Source of the DNA: Loxodes magnus | Taxonomy: Eukaryota > Ciliophora > Karyorelictea > Loxodida > Loxodidae | NCBI GenBank assembly: GCA_946699065.1 | Contig: CAMPDV010000382.1 | Span: 186,001-250,000 of the forward strand | Direction: 5' to 3' | DNA: 64,000 nt | Shown: one piece after another, positions 10,589 to 21,281 of the stretch | How positions within the stretch are numbered: position 1 is the first letter of the stretch | How the letters are laid out: each line of letters starts with the position of its first letter | The notes under the pieces: generated by a model | Seen by the model: the letters and a program-made list of their open reading frames with translations, nothing else | Told to the model about the DNA's origin: nothing | Database searches by the model: none | Made by a program: the position numbers and the translations under genes

Positions 10589-12383
10589 TCAAATCTTTTT
10601 ATAAGCTTGCTCTTTGTTGCCTGCAAAAAGGCCGAAACACTTGCTAGTTTGTTCTGGATCTTCAATTATTGATTCTGGTGTTTACTCTTCTTCAAAAATT
10701 CCTTGGTAATCTTGTTTAAAGTTTTAACTCGCTTGTTATTATGGCTTAGACTTAGAAAAACGCTCTGAAGTGGTTTTACCAGTCATAACATTCTTGATTT
10801 AGACACATAAAAGCATTCTGAATAAATAATTTACGAAACAGGAAAAAGAAATATAATAGAAGCAAGTAAAATGACTAGGCAGGAGTATATTTCAAAGTCA
10901 GTTTAATCTTCAGGTATTATCAGTACGAAATCTTCTTCCTCAGGATCAATAAAATTTATGGTTATTAAGAAAACGGAGCTTAAAAGGCTCAAAGCTACAA
11001 ATAGCACAAAGCAAACGAAAAATGTTTGGTTTCTGTATAAAAGATTACTTATCACCTACACAATTTCTTATTCAAGGACAGTGATGATCAAATTTTTAGA
11101 CACATTTATTACAACAATGACAATGTCTTGATCTTGGTGTTCGGAAAACTATACAAATTGGACATACTAAATTAGGATCATATCTTTCATATAATTGCTG
11201 AGTTATAACTTACCAACAAACTGATGAAAGGACTCTATTTTAAATAACCTGGATCTTTGTTTACTACTACAACAAAAAGCAATAAGGTTAGAAAAATGAT
11301 TGCACTTGTGATGATACAAAGATATAAGTTAAGTTGAGGAAATATGAAATAAACTACAATAGCACTGCCAATACCATACAGTAATAAAAAAGCGAGAAAA
11401 GAAAAATATCCTTCCTTGTAAGGAGCGAGTGGAGGCTTAAAGCCTATACGTTCAGCAAATCCTGGAGGCTTTAACAGAGGTATTAATGAATTCATTTAGT
11501 TTTCTACGGCTACATCCATAGCTGTTCTTCCTTTATTGTCAACAGCCATTCTATTTGCTCCTTTCATAAGTATATATCTAACAATACGAATATTTCCAGC
11601 CATAGTTCCTAAATGCAAAGGAGTAAGACCATCATGATCAGCAGTATCTACTGAATTATTTCAGCTTAATAGAAGTAATACAGCCAATTCTTAACCTAAA
11701 TAAGCCGCTCAATGCAAAGGAGTGCTTCCATTGTTATCTTCATCGTTAATGGAGCAATTCAGTTCTCTAAGAAACGTCATAACTGCTACTTGATCTGATT
11801 ATGCAGCTACATGCATTATTGTTAAGCCTTGAGAATTTTTAAGTTGCATATTACTTCCTTTTTCAATAAAAATTCGTGTCAACTAAAGATTTCCCTTAAA
11901 GCAAGAAAAATGCAGAGCAGTAAATCCTTCAGATGTTTTTAAGTTAAGGAAGTTTATTAATTTCTTATTTCTATAATTTTCTTTTTGCTTTTATAATAAA
12001 CTCTTAGGTGACTTAGGACTAAGAGATTAAGGACTCTCATTTAAATTCAACCTAACTCAATCAATTAGAAAAGAGGAAACATGTGTTTGATTATTTAAGC
12101 TTGCAATATGTAATCCCGAATAGCGATTATTGTCTATAATAGTAGTAACATCTAGTTTAGCTGATATAGTTTACACATCTCTAAGATTCCCTTCTTTACA
12201 AGCTTTCAAAAATTTTTCTTATAATGTTTCAGTTTCAGCTGAAATAGGATTTTTTTCAGGAGTTCTTTCTGCCTTCTTCTCTTGTTTTTTATTTAACGGA
12301 CTCAGTTATATTTAAGTATCTTTTTCCTTCTTTTATTACAGAGAGTGAACAAAATTATTCTCCAAGTTATTTTAGTTTTCCAT
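10589..12383 (-). CDS. ankyrin-repeat DHHC palmitoyltransferase
   Basis: 581-residue S-acyltransferase with the ZDHHC13/17-Akr1 architecture: leader, ankyrin repeats (about 60-320, with GFTALHFSC, GSTPLHWAA and GLTPLHLG), TM pair (PYKEGYFSFLAFLLLYG and LYLCIITSAIIFLTLLL), then the Cys-rich DHHC domain with D427-H-H-C-P-W432 and IRNCVG, two more TMs and TGKTTSERF. It transfers palmitate to cysteines of target proteins at Golgi or other membranes; ankyrin repeats bind the substrate. W432 of the invariant CPW is encoded by TGA (11072-11074), one of the best proofs of the code here; other TGA-Trp occur in the repeats. Three introns (16, 16, 17 nt) are needed. Ends at TGA after AYKKI. Downstream of CIA30 on the same strand. 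Confidence 0.96.
10818..10834 (-). other. intron, 17 nt
   Basis: GTAAATTATTTATTCAG on the minus strand; removal joins FLFPVS to MLLCVQIKNVMTGKTTSERF. Confidence 0.92.
11033..11048 (-). other. intron, 16 nt
   Basis: GTAATCTTTTATACAG on the minus strand, just after IRNCVGD of the DHHC domain. Confidence 0.93.
11198..11213 (-). other. intron, 16 nt
   Basis: GTAAGTTATAACTCAG on the minus strand; required to link the second TM region to YERYDPNLVCPIC. Confidence 0.92.
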
Positions 12384-12757
12384 AATATATTAACTAAGCA
12401 TCCTTAAAAAGTTAAAACCTTAAATTAAACCATCGAATTAGCCTTTAAAGTTTCTCTTATAAATAACTTATTTTTCTTTATTTATTTAGCTTTTAGTATT
12501 AGCATATTAAACCAAGGATAGTCATAAGATAATTTAGTTATCTTAATTAAATGTAAAAATACGTTTAACGAGCTCTTTCACTCTTACTTCCCTTAAGTAA
12601 TTATAAAGCTGTATTTTTCTGTTTGTAATCTAACTTATAAAATGATTACTTTATACTTTCTAACTATTAATTTGATGGGATAACTTTTAGAAGGAAAGAG
12701 TGAAATAGCAATAAATATTAATGAGTTTTATAATTATTATGCTTAAGATTCTTTATT
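12384..12757. other. intergenic, no gene seen
   Basis: 374 bp between the palmitoyltransferase start and the end of CIA30; AT-rich, nothing recognised. Confidence 0.6.
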
Positions 12758-13441
12758 TCAAGACTTTTCAAGCTCATTTACAACTGAAATTTCTTTAATT
12801 CTAAGCGAAAAAAGCATTTCTTTTTATTAAGGAGATTCTACACCTAAACTAATTTTATTCAGCTTAATTGAAGCATATCTATCAAACTCCATTGTCTATA
12901 CTTCATAGTCTCTTATAGAAAACTTAGAAAAAGGAATAAAAATTTCCTTTCATTCTCCTGGTTAACTTTCAAAAGTGCTTGAAAAGATATGGTATTCCAT
13001 AAAGCATTTCATTACAACCTTTAGAGTAAACTTATTAGTATCTGACATTACCTTTAACTTTATTCCATTATATCCTAAATAGCTGTTCTTTGGTAAATAT
13101 ATCAAGTTCATTTCTACAAAAAGGGAATCTTTGTAATTTAATTCTCCCAAAAATAAAAGTTTTCCTTATAGTAAAGCACATTCATTTTTCTCGTCTCAAG
13201 AGAGTTAACCAACTGAATTCCCTCCTTATCTAAAATCACTATCAAGCTGCCAATAATATAAGTCAGCAGGTGAATCAAAAGATCAAATCTAGAAGCTTCT
13301 TGGTTTATTTATGTAGTTAGGATGGAAATAAGAATTTGACATATCAAAAGAGAAGGGAATAGAATCCAGAGTTCCACGTATTTTTCTTTTCCAAAATCTA
13401 ATAGTTGCTTTCTATACATTAAATAAGCTTTTCATTACCAT
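12758..13441 (-). CDS. CIA30-family complex I assembly factor (NDUFAF1-like)
   Basis: 227-residue protein of the CIA30 family, mitochondrial chaperones needed to assemble complex I. Family signatures are the galactose-binding-like fold with FDSPADLYYWQLDSDFRQGGNS near residue 50, LLFLGELNY, and the late EWKEIFIPFSKF followed by ISLGVE and FSLRIKEI. The short basic N-terminus (MVMKSLFNVQKATIRFWKRK) may be a mitochondrial targeting peptide. Internal TGA give Trp at QIWSFDSP, QLSWDE and GEWKE, the last a conserved family Trp. No intron. Ends at TGA after ELEKS. NDUFV2, a complex I subunit, lies 30 kb away. Confidence 0.9.
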
Positions 13442-14047
13442 TATTTAATTTATATTCTTAAACTTAACTAGATACCATATAAGCTCACAGTCTATCTCCT
13501 AGCTTTACACACAATTATCACTAATTATTCATATTAAACCCACTTTCAGCTACTTTAGTTTATTACAAGTTTGATAAGTAACTCAACATCCTTAGTCTGC
13601 AATCTCTCTTTAAGAACTTATCTAGTTAATGAATAAATGCAATAATTTAAAAAGGTTAGATTTATTGGTAACGTAGTATAAATATCCTTAGTCCAATAAA
13701 TACCAAGTTATGCAATACTAGTGATCATATTTTAGAAATAAATCTAACTTTCTCTTTATCAAGTTAACAACATAACAAATTTCTTTTTCCTAATACTATA
13801 AAAGAAGTTCTTAGTACTAAATAGGGAGCATAAAAGTTAGGTATAAAAATGTAATGAAAAAGGAATATTTAGACTATTGACTAAGGTTATATGGATATAA
13901 ATGAGTTTAAATTGAAATATAATTCTGTAAATTGAAGTACCCTACTGATAAAAGATTTGATAAGGGTTTACCAAATAAGAAAAGGAAATATAAAAATAGT
14001 AGTTTATTTAAATTAAAAAATAATATATTTTGATAATTAAAAAAAAA
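13442..14047. other. intergenic, divergent promoter region
   Basis: 606 bp between CIA30 (minus) and the zinc-knuckle gene (plus). No gene; holds a spaced 12-bp inverted repeat at 13655-13748. Confidence 0.55.
13655..13748. repeat. 12-bp inverted repeat, spaced
   Basis: GTTAGATTTATT (13655-13666) and AATAAATCTAAC (13737-13748) are perfect inverted copies 70 bp apart. The shape could be a tiny MITE-like element, but no clear target duplication is seen. Confidence 0.35.
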
Positions 14048-14878
14048 ATGGAATAATCTATTCGCCTTTCCAAAAACCAAATTAAGAACGCAAAAAGGAA
14101 AGCTGCGAAACTAATGCAGAAACAATAACAAGAAGAAGATAAATCAAGTTCCTCATCTGAAGGAAAAGTTATAATTGGAACAATAGAGACGAATCCAGTA
14201 AAAGTACAAAAATAATCAGAAATCTAAATATAAATTGACTAAATGAAAACAATAATACAAAATTATTAGGAAACAATTTACAATCAAGGGGAAAAAATAA
14301 GAGAACTAATGAATACTATCGAAGATTAAAACAACGAGCTACTAATAATAAGACGACAATTAATTTAAAATAATTTAGTCACGGAATAGTAACTATATGA
14401 ATAATCTCAATCGAATTTTAAGCAAGAACAAAATATGATTATTGAAAAAGTTTCTACATAAACAAACATCCAAGAAAAATAGAATGACGAAAAGAATAAT
14501 ATAGAATTACTCCAAAGAATCGATTAACTTGAAAAAAAAGTATTTCTGAAGAGATTCAAGAAAAGACCAATCAAAAATTGCTATTATTGCAAATCAAAGT
14601 GACACTTATTACAAAATTGCGATCAGTGAAGATAAATTTAGATGAAAGAACAACAAAGAACGTTAAGAATGCTTAGCAGACTCTGAATCACCGAAACGGG
14701 AATTTACAAGAAGAAGATATTCGTATAAAAGACAGAAGATTCTCAGTGGTTCCATCCACAAAAAAAAATGGCGTGGTATCCATCCACGCTAAAAAAATGG
14801 TAGCAAAAACCTGGTTGAAAATCCAGGGAACGCTAAACTTTAATTACTTTTAGTTTACTATATATATATATATTTTGA
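14048..14878 (+). CDS. coiled-coil protein with CCHC zinc knuckle
   Basis: Starts MEQSIRLSKNQ with a Lys-rich, Ser-rich leader and a long Gln/Glu/Asn coiled coil (about 60-170). Near residue 180 is a CCHC zinc knuckle, CYYCKSKWHLLQNC (CX2CX4HX4C), the single-strand RNA/DNA-binding finger seen in Gag-like and host RNA-binding proteins; nothing else suggests a viral origin. The Trp in the knuckle is a TGA. The stop is ambiguous: TGA occurs in frame at 14684, 14816 and 14876, giving about 212, 256 or 276 residues. Three hairpins lie at 14746-14827, so an early stop would put them in the 3' UTR. The archaemetzincin ATG at 14921 is in the same frame. RNA binding is inferred. Confidence 0.75.
14746..14827 (+). 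promoter_or_regulatory. three tandem small hairpins
   Basis: Hairpin 1: GTGG-TTCCAT-CCAC (14746-14759). Hairpin 2: GCGTGG-TATCCAT-CCACGC (14771-14789), extendable by a G-U and a U-A pair. Hairpin 3: CCTGG-TTGAAAAT-CCAGG (14810-14827). They are separated by A-rich linkers; the first two share a loop ending in TCCAT. GC-rich paired arms stand out against the AT-rich background. They sit at the end of the zinc-knuckle frame and may be a 3' UTR element or a binding site. Confidence 0.55.
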
Positions 14879-14920
14879 TAAAAATATGGTTATATGCATT
14901 ATGCCGTCTAAGTCTTTATA

Positions 14921-15910
14921 ATGGGTAATATCCAATTCTAAAAGTGTACTCCTATTGAATTAAATGAAGCTTTAGGAGATTAAATTCCTAAATCTTTGTC
15001 ACCATCTTTGTAAAATATTTAAGATTGATGGACTGAAATTGATAGTCCTGGTTCTTTTGACTGATTAGCTTGTAACGAAGAAAGAGGATAGGACTTTAGA
15101 ACTTGGGTTAGTGAAAGCACCGTTTTACCTTAGACGCTAGGTACTATTTATTTACAACCTTTGGATTAAAAAGTAACTTTAGAAATGTTAGATATAGTAA
15201 GACAATATATATTAGCATTTTATTTGGGAATGAAGGTTTAAATACTAGAATTAAGAGAGCTAGAAAGCCTTGAAGTTCCTAGTAGAGAGAACAGTTTGGG
15301 AATTCAATATAACGCTTCAAAAATACTAAGCAAATTAGTTTTACCTTAGAATGCTTTTTGTTTAGTGGGAGTAACTATGTATGATCTCTATCCAAGAGAG
15401 GATTGAAATTATGTGTTTGGAATAGCTTCATAAAAATTGAGAACTGGAGTTTTTAGTTTTATAAGATATATTCCAGAGAACTAAGGAGAGAAGGTTTCAG
15501 AAGAAGTTGGAAAGAGTAAATTATTAATTAGTATGGCTAAAATTCTGTCTCATGAAATCGGTCATCTGTTTAGAATGAAGCATTGCATCTACTATAACTG
15601 TGTTATGAATGGAGTAAATAACTACTAAGAAAGTGAAACAAGACCTTGTTATTTATGTCCTGTTTGCCTAAGAAAAATTCATCATTACCTTAAATTCGAT
15701 TGTGTAAATAGGTATAAAGCTCTGCTTATTGTAGTACGTAAATTAGGATGCTAGTCTTAATCTTTCCAGGATTGGTTATAAATGAGAATTCAGCTTTTAA
15801 TTAGTTCTTAAGAAAGTTACTAAAAGTCATTATAAAAAGTATCAAAAAAGCAAAAAAAGTTAGAACTAAAGAAGAAAAAACGTGATAAGAAAGCTCCTGA
15901 AGATAATTGA
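14921..15910 (+). CDS. archaemetzincin-type metalloprotease (AMZ-like)
   Basis: 329-residue zinc protease of the archaemetzincin family. The core HEIGHLFRMKHCIYYNCVMN matches the family motif HEXXHXXGXXHCX4CXMN: H211, E212, H215 and H221 bind zinc or catalyse, and C222, C227 and the later C243/C246/C249 form the second zinc site. The conserved glycine at motif position 8 is Arg here (R218), which may change activity. YIPENQ precedes the core by about 25 residues and a Lys-rich tail follows. N-terminus MGN could be myristoylated. Several internal TGA read as Trp (for example QDWWTE and REDWNY). No intron; ends at TGA 15908-15910. Start chosen by the family length; upstream frame stays open into the zinc-knuckle ORF. 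Confidence 0.92.
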
Positions 15911-17396
15911 AGGACTCTTTAATTTGATTTTAAAATACTTATACATACTTTAAATACTATGGCAGAAACTTTATATATCTATATTTAAGAGATAATGTAT
16001 AACAACCATTTTTCTAATTAAAACTTTTAATCATTTACTATTATAAATAGAACCATATTCTTACAATAATATAGCATTATATTATAACCTATATGTATAA
16101 TTGTTTATCATGGGCAAGCCTAAGATTCTAGAGGAAGTAACTTATTCTAAATACCTCAAAGATATACAGTTTTATTAATACCACTTTAGATATTTACTGT
16201 AGAGTTTGTTGATAGTTCTACTATACAATGTTTATTTTAATAAATACCAAGTTTTGTGTTTTTACTCCTATTGAATATATTTTATTTATATTTCTAATTA
16301 CTTAAAACTATCAAACTAAATAAAGGAAGAATTATAAACATTTTTCTTTAGTTTTATTTCTTTTTCTTGCAACGTTTATATTAACGCTTTCTTAGACTTA
16401 AATGCATGACATTCCTTTAAGTGTTGTTTTTTTATGGAATTGGAAATTATAACTGATAATAATGTTTTAGCCTTTAAGATACTAATAGTTTTATTATTTA
16501 ACTAGCTACTTATTTTGTTTAGCATTTAGTTATTCTTAGCTTTTACATAAGCGTTTTAGGATATTATATTTTCATCTAATAAGTACGAGTTATATCTATA
16601 TGGTTTTGAAAAAAGCTGACATTTTTTATATACTTATGGTATTCTAAGTATTAACATACCAATCAAGTAATGTTTTGAAATAAATAATTATAATTACTTT
16701 TGGAAAATGAAATTTTACTCTATTATATAGTATTTTATTAAAGCAAGACATGCTTTTAAAATTTACATAAGAATAGATAATTATATTCTATAATAGTCTG
16801 ATATAAAATATATCTATATTATTACTTATTAAATAACAGATCCTAGAAGTAATATAGCTAGCTTCGCTATAGTTATTTATTTAGAGTGATTAATTAATCT
16901 TTTTCCAATTAACTAATAAAATAACTATATAGTACTATAATCACAACTTAGAGCTATTCACTTTCTACTAGTTCTTATTTGTTTAAACTTGATGCTTTCT
17001 CTTAAGTGATTAATTGATATGTTTGCTATTATCTTTATCCATTAAGGTTGATACTTATGAAAATAGCTTATGAATGAAATTAGTTTTAGAGACTTAATTT
17101 TCTTTATTAATGCTCTTATAAGATAAGTTTAGCTATCCTTACTTGTTTGCTAATGAGGATTTTACTAATGTTGATCGCTCATCAATCTATCTATTTAGTT
17201 TATAGAAGCATTGCAGGAATAAGAGCTAAGTAAAACTTAGCTAGAAGGCTTAAAATAAAGATTGAAAATAGAAGATTGATAGAGTTAGGTAGTTAGTAAG
17301 AAGATTGATAGGAAAGAGAACTAGAAAGAAGTGATAAGGTAATAGTGATTTACAACTGATTCAAACTATAAAAGTTATTTATCTTTTTTAAATAAA
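15911..17396. other. intergenic, no gene seen
   Basis: 1.5 kb between two plus-strand genes. The last 130 bp is purine-rich (GAAGATTGATAG-type repeats) before the ATG; otherwise nothing recognised. Confidence 0.55.
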
Positions 17397-19320
17397 ATGA
17401 GTTCTAAGAAATCTATTAGCTTGGAAAACTTCAACCCTAGCAAACGATAGCCACCTTATTTAACTTCTCCACGATCGATTCGAGCCTGTAAACGATAAGG
17501 AATTGATCCGTCGGAATTGCTTATAAAAACTGAAGAAGATATCAAAGCTGAAATAGGGAATCAAAAATAAGAAATAGTAGCTTTATATTTATAGAGGTAT
17601 GAAGCTAGAAGGCAAGAGAAGATGCGTATTCTTATCGAAGAAAGGAATCAGATTATACTTGAAGAGGAATCAGATTCGACTAATAGAAGTGGAAATAATT
17701 CTAAAAGATCTGTAACTGACGCGGCTATGATTGAAAGAGAAAAAAGAGTTATAGAGCAAATATAAAGAAAGTAACAAACTGAAATCCAGCATGTCATTGA
17801 GTTTGAATAGTAGCAAGAGTAAATTCGACAAAGAAATTAAGAAAAAATTCAAAAGCAACGAGATAAAGAACTTAGGAGACAACGAGATATATTATAGAGC
17901 TAGAAACAATAAGAGTTAAAAAGAATGGAGTAAGAAATGGCTAAATAATAAAAAAGAGAGGAGGAAGAAATGCGTCTTAAAAAAAGAATGCAGGATGAAT
18001 GGGAACGTTAATAGAGAAAGGCAGAAGAAGATGGATTACTAGAAAAAAGAAGAAGATAAGAAGCTAAAATCAGAGAACTTGAAAAAGCTAAAAAGCAATA
18101 ACAATTCAAAGAGCAGACAGACAAAATTTTGTACGAATAAGAATAAAAAGTTAGATAGAGAAAGAAAGAGATAGAAGAACGAGATGCAGAGAGAAGATAA
18201 TACTTAGAAATGTAGCGCTTAGAACACTAATAATAAAGCCAATTAAAAAGAATGGAAAAAGAGTAAAAACTAAGAGAAGCAAGAGAAAATCTGCATAGTA
18301 TCCTAAATCAATAAAAGGCATAATTTGATTATAAATAAAAAATAATAGAGGATCGTAAAAGATAGTTTGAATAAATGAGAAAATTAGATAAGGCATAAAC
18401 TGCCTAAAGAGCCTTAAATAAGGAACTAGAATTAGAAAAAGCGAAAGAAAAAACTAATTTTTAGCTTGAACAGAAGAAATAATAATATCTTTCTTCAATT
18501 GAAGAAGCAGAAAAAAGAAAGGAATGACTTCAAAGATAATAAGAACTTGAAAAGAGAGAAAAAATCCTTCGCGATTAGTAAAAATAAGAATAAAGAATCT
18601 AAGTCAAAGAAAAAATGGAAGTTATACAACAAGAGAAAGTTAACGAACTACTTTAAAGAAAGTAATAGTAAGAGGAAGCATTATCATAGAACAAAAAAAC
18701 CCGTCTTTAGGAATTAGAACTCAAAAAAGAATTAGAGAATATGAAAAGATTGGACAAAGAAGAAACTGTCTAAAGGATTGCTCGTATGAGAGAGTATAAA
18801 AGAGAATAGGCATTAGAAAAAATTCAAATGAGTAATTAAAAAGCTTAAGAATTAAAAAATGAAAAGGCAGAATTGATGAAGTATCGTAAAAAGTTAAGAT
18901 CTTAAGTAGAAGCTCAAAAAAAATTATTGTCTTAGAATTATTCTTAAATGAGAACATCTCCCTAATCAAGTGTCGAGTAGACTAGAAAAGTTGAAAAAGA
19001 TTCCCAAACTTCTTTACAAAGCTCGAAACCTAGCAAAAAAGTTCCTACTGAAGGTAAGAAAATCATAGATCTTCTAAAAAATAAGTAAAATGCTGAATTA
19101 TTGGCTCTTCTTGAAGAAGAATAAGCAAAAGAAGATGAACGAGATACTAAATTAGCCTAAATTAAAGACGAATAAGAAAAGACTAGACTAGAGAAAATCT
19201 ATGGCATTGAGAGAGCTAAAGCAAGTGATCGTATTGTGAAGTTATCTGAGTAAGATTTTATACAGAGAGCACGAAAAAAACTTAGAAGAGGCTTACAAAA
19301 AATTTGGAATATAGAAGTGA
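17397..19320 (+). CDS. TPH-like coiled-coil protein (CFAP45/CFAP53/MNS1 type)
   Basis: 635-residue, almost wholly alpha-helical protein rich in Glu, Arg, Lys and Gln, with short N-terminal Ser/Pro-rich leader (1-60) and continuous charged heptads such as RYEARRQEKMRILIEERNQ and IEERDAERRQYLEMQRLE. This resembles the trichohyalin/plectin-homology domain of ciliary microtubule inner proteins CFAP45, CFAP53 and MNS1; which member cannot be told by eye. One TGA reads as Trp (KRKEWLQRQQ). A 16-nt intron near the 3' end is required: it joins IVKLSE to EHEKNLEEAYKKFGIQK, which ends at TGA. If the family call is right, it acts inside axonemal doublet microtubules. Confidence is high for a gene, moderate for family. 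Confidence 0.88.
19250..19265 (+). other. intron, 16 nt
   Basis: GTAAGATTTTATACAG; removal yields EEAYKKFGIQK then TGA. Confidence 0.9.
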
Positions 19321-19816
19321 CAATCATTTATTTAATTTTATTATAAGTAATTTAAATACTTAATTATCTCTAAAATGAGCTATTCTAATATATCCGTTAA
19401 TCAGGTAGTTTGAGATTAGCAGCAATAATAATCTTAAATCACCTATAAATTTTATTTCTACTAGTTCTTTAGATTTCAGTCAAAGTTAACATAAACTGTT
19501 TAATTTTCGAGAGTAAAAGATAAATAGTAGCAAGTGTTTAAATACCCCAATTCATGCTTTATAATACTTCCTTCTTAAAAGTTTGAAATCTAATTAAGAA
19601 AAGAAAGAAATACATTTACAGAAGCATTTAATGTTAGTATTATAGAAAAGCCAGTAACGAATTACTCGAATAAGATTCATTTAATGTAATTTATTTACTT
19701 CATTAGTTAGTTTTAACCTGCTTTAATTTTATAATGAATGCTTAGTTTAATTTTTATGTATTTATTTACTGTTTATTTATAGAACTAAGGTAATCAAATG
19801 CTTAATCTAATGTATT
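19321..19816. other. intergenic, between convergent genes
   Basis: 496 bp of AT-rich sequence between two gene ends; nothing recognised. Confidence 0.6.
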
Positions 19817-21130
19817 TCAGCTAAGTTCTAGTAATTTTTCCTTCAACTTGTAAGCTTTGTCTGCGTCAACGTCATATCCATATTCAAGTCCACCAAAGTT
19901 GCTAACGAAATTTAAAAGAACTTCACTAGTTTTGGTTCTTTCAAGATACACGCTAACTTGAACGCCTAATGCTTCAAAGTCACTAAAAGTATAATATTGA
20001 TAAGGAAAAGTAAGTCTATTATATTCTTTTTACGTTGAAGTAAAGTTAAGTACACATTTATAATTATCAGTTTCCATATTCACTATTTGAGTGAGAGGAA
20101 TATCAGCGTCTCCCATTTAATCTGTAAAGGTAATCCAGTTGCTTCTTTCCACTTTGAAATTCTTAATTTTACCGTCATTTGTTACCTTTAAAACGGAATC
20201 AAGAAATGAATACTACCAAAATTCTGACCAAACAAGTTCAAGGTGAAAATCCTTTCCTATTCTTATATCAGCTAGTTAACCCAAGCAGGAATATAATGGG
20301 AATCCAGCCTCAGTATTACCTGTACCAACTATAATTGATACCTCTTCATCTAAATTCTCAGAAGGTCTAGTAATTTAATACCATCCCCAAGCATATTTTT
20401 TAGGATCTTCTCCTTTTGGAGGATGTGGTAAAGTTTATCCCCAGTTTTCATCTCCATACAATCTATATCTTGGACTTCTATTAAAAGTGAAAGTTTAGTC
20501 ATTTATTTTTATATATCCTTCAACTTCTGCATTATGAGTATAAGTGTTCCATTGAATAATTCCTAAATGATAGTTAATTTTTTCGAAATCTTTTTGACCA
20601 AAATAGCCATAAATTCTATGAAGTGTTAGATTTCATTCAATGTAGGTACTATTTTCACAATTTAAAGTTTGCCAAGTATTCTTATAATGGTTCATCTTTC
20701 CATATAGGAAGATTGTATCATCGTCATATGGATGTAACATAAAAGAGGGGGAGTTTTCTCCTTATGCTGTTAGATCTAAAGTAAAGTTTTTGGTTATTTT
20801 CAATAAGTTAATGTCAAACTTTTCAGATCTGGCAATGTTTTAACCATTTACTCCTACAGTAGCTAGGTAGGCATAAGCACCTTGATTGGGATTACTTTAC
20901 TCAGTTGTATAACTAGTAGAGTATCCAAATGCAAAGTGCTCATTCGTTTAATAGTCACGTACCCAATAGTAAAGCCATTAGTAATAAGGTTTATCTTTAG
21001 GATTTTCATCTCTACGCCATTTCTAATATGAACTATCAGGCTATAAAACACCCCAGCTAAGCAAGCTTTTATCAACATTCTATGAATAAGCAATGACAGT
21101 AAAAAGTAATAAAAGAAAACCAGTCAACAT
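19817..21130 (-). CDS. secreted protein resembling tocopherol cyclase / AttH lipocalin-like family
   Basis: 437-residue protein with a clear signal peptide (MLTGFLLLLFTVIAYS) and no other TM segment, so secreted or lumenal. The mature part is rich in Trp, Tyr and Gly and contains PRYRLYGDENWG and KKYAWGWYQITRP, which recall the EKNWG...W.W.Q pattern of the CrtC/AttH/tocopherol-cyclase lipocalin-like fold; potential N-glycosylation sites include NFT and NLT. I infer a lipid- or isoprenoid-binding role but cannot name a substrate. A TGA reads as Trp in YIEWNLTL. No intron; ends at TGA after KLLELS. Divergent from CDC50 with only 151 bp between starts. Family call is tentative. Confidence 0.8.
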
Positions 21131-21281
21131 GTTTTTACTTTACTTGGTATTATATAGAAAACTAGCAAATAGACTTAAAATTAAATATGCCTGTTTAGTG
21201 GAAAGGCTTTAGTCTATTTCAACTTTATTCGTACATTGAAACTGATTTATTTCTTCAAAATAAATTAAAATTGTTATAAAA

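Noticed and set aside
9458-10600. Long plus-strand open frame with about eight TGA read as Trp
   Set aside because: TGA frequency is what random AT-rich DNA would give, composition drifts, and no domain or intron signal appears; with this code most spacers remain open.
14048-14818. Gag-like origin of the zinc-knuckle gene
   Set aside because: A CCHC knuckle alone is common in host RNA-binding proteins; no protease, reverse transcriptase or terminal repeats lie nearby.
18466-18717. Plus-strand Lys/Arg-rich ORF
   Set aside because: Out-of-frame reading of the TPH-like coiled-coil gene.
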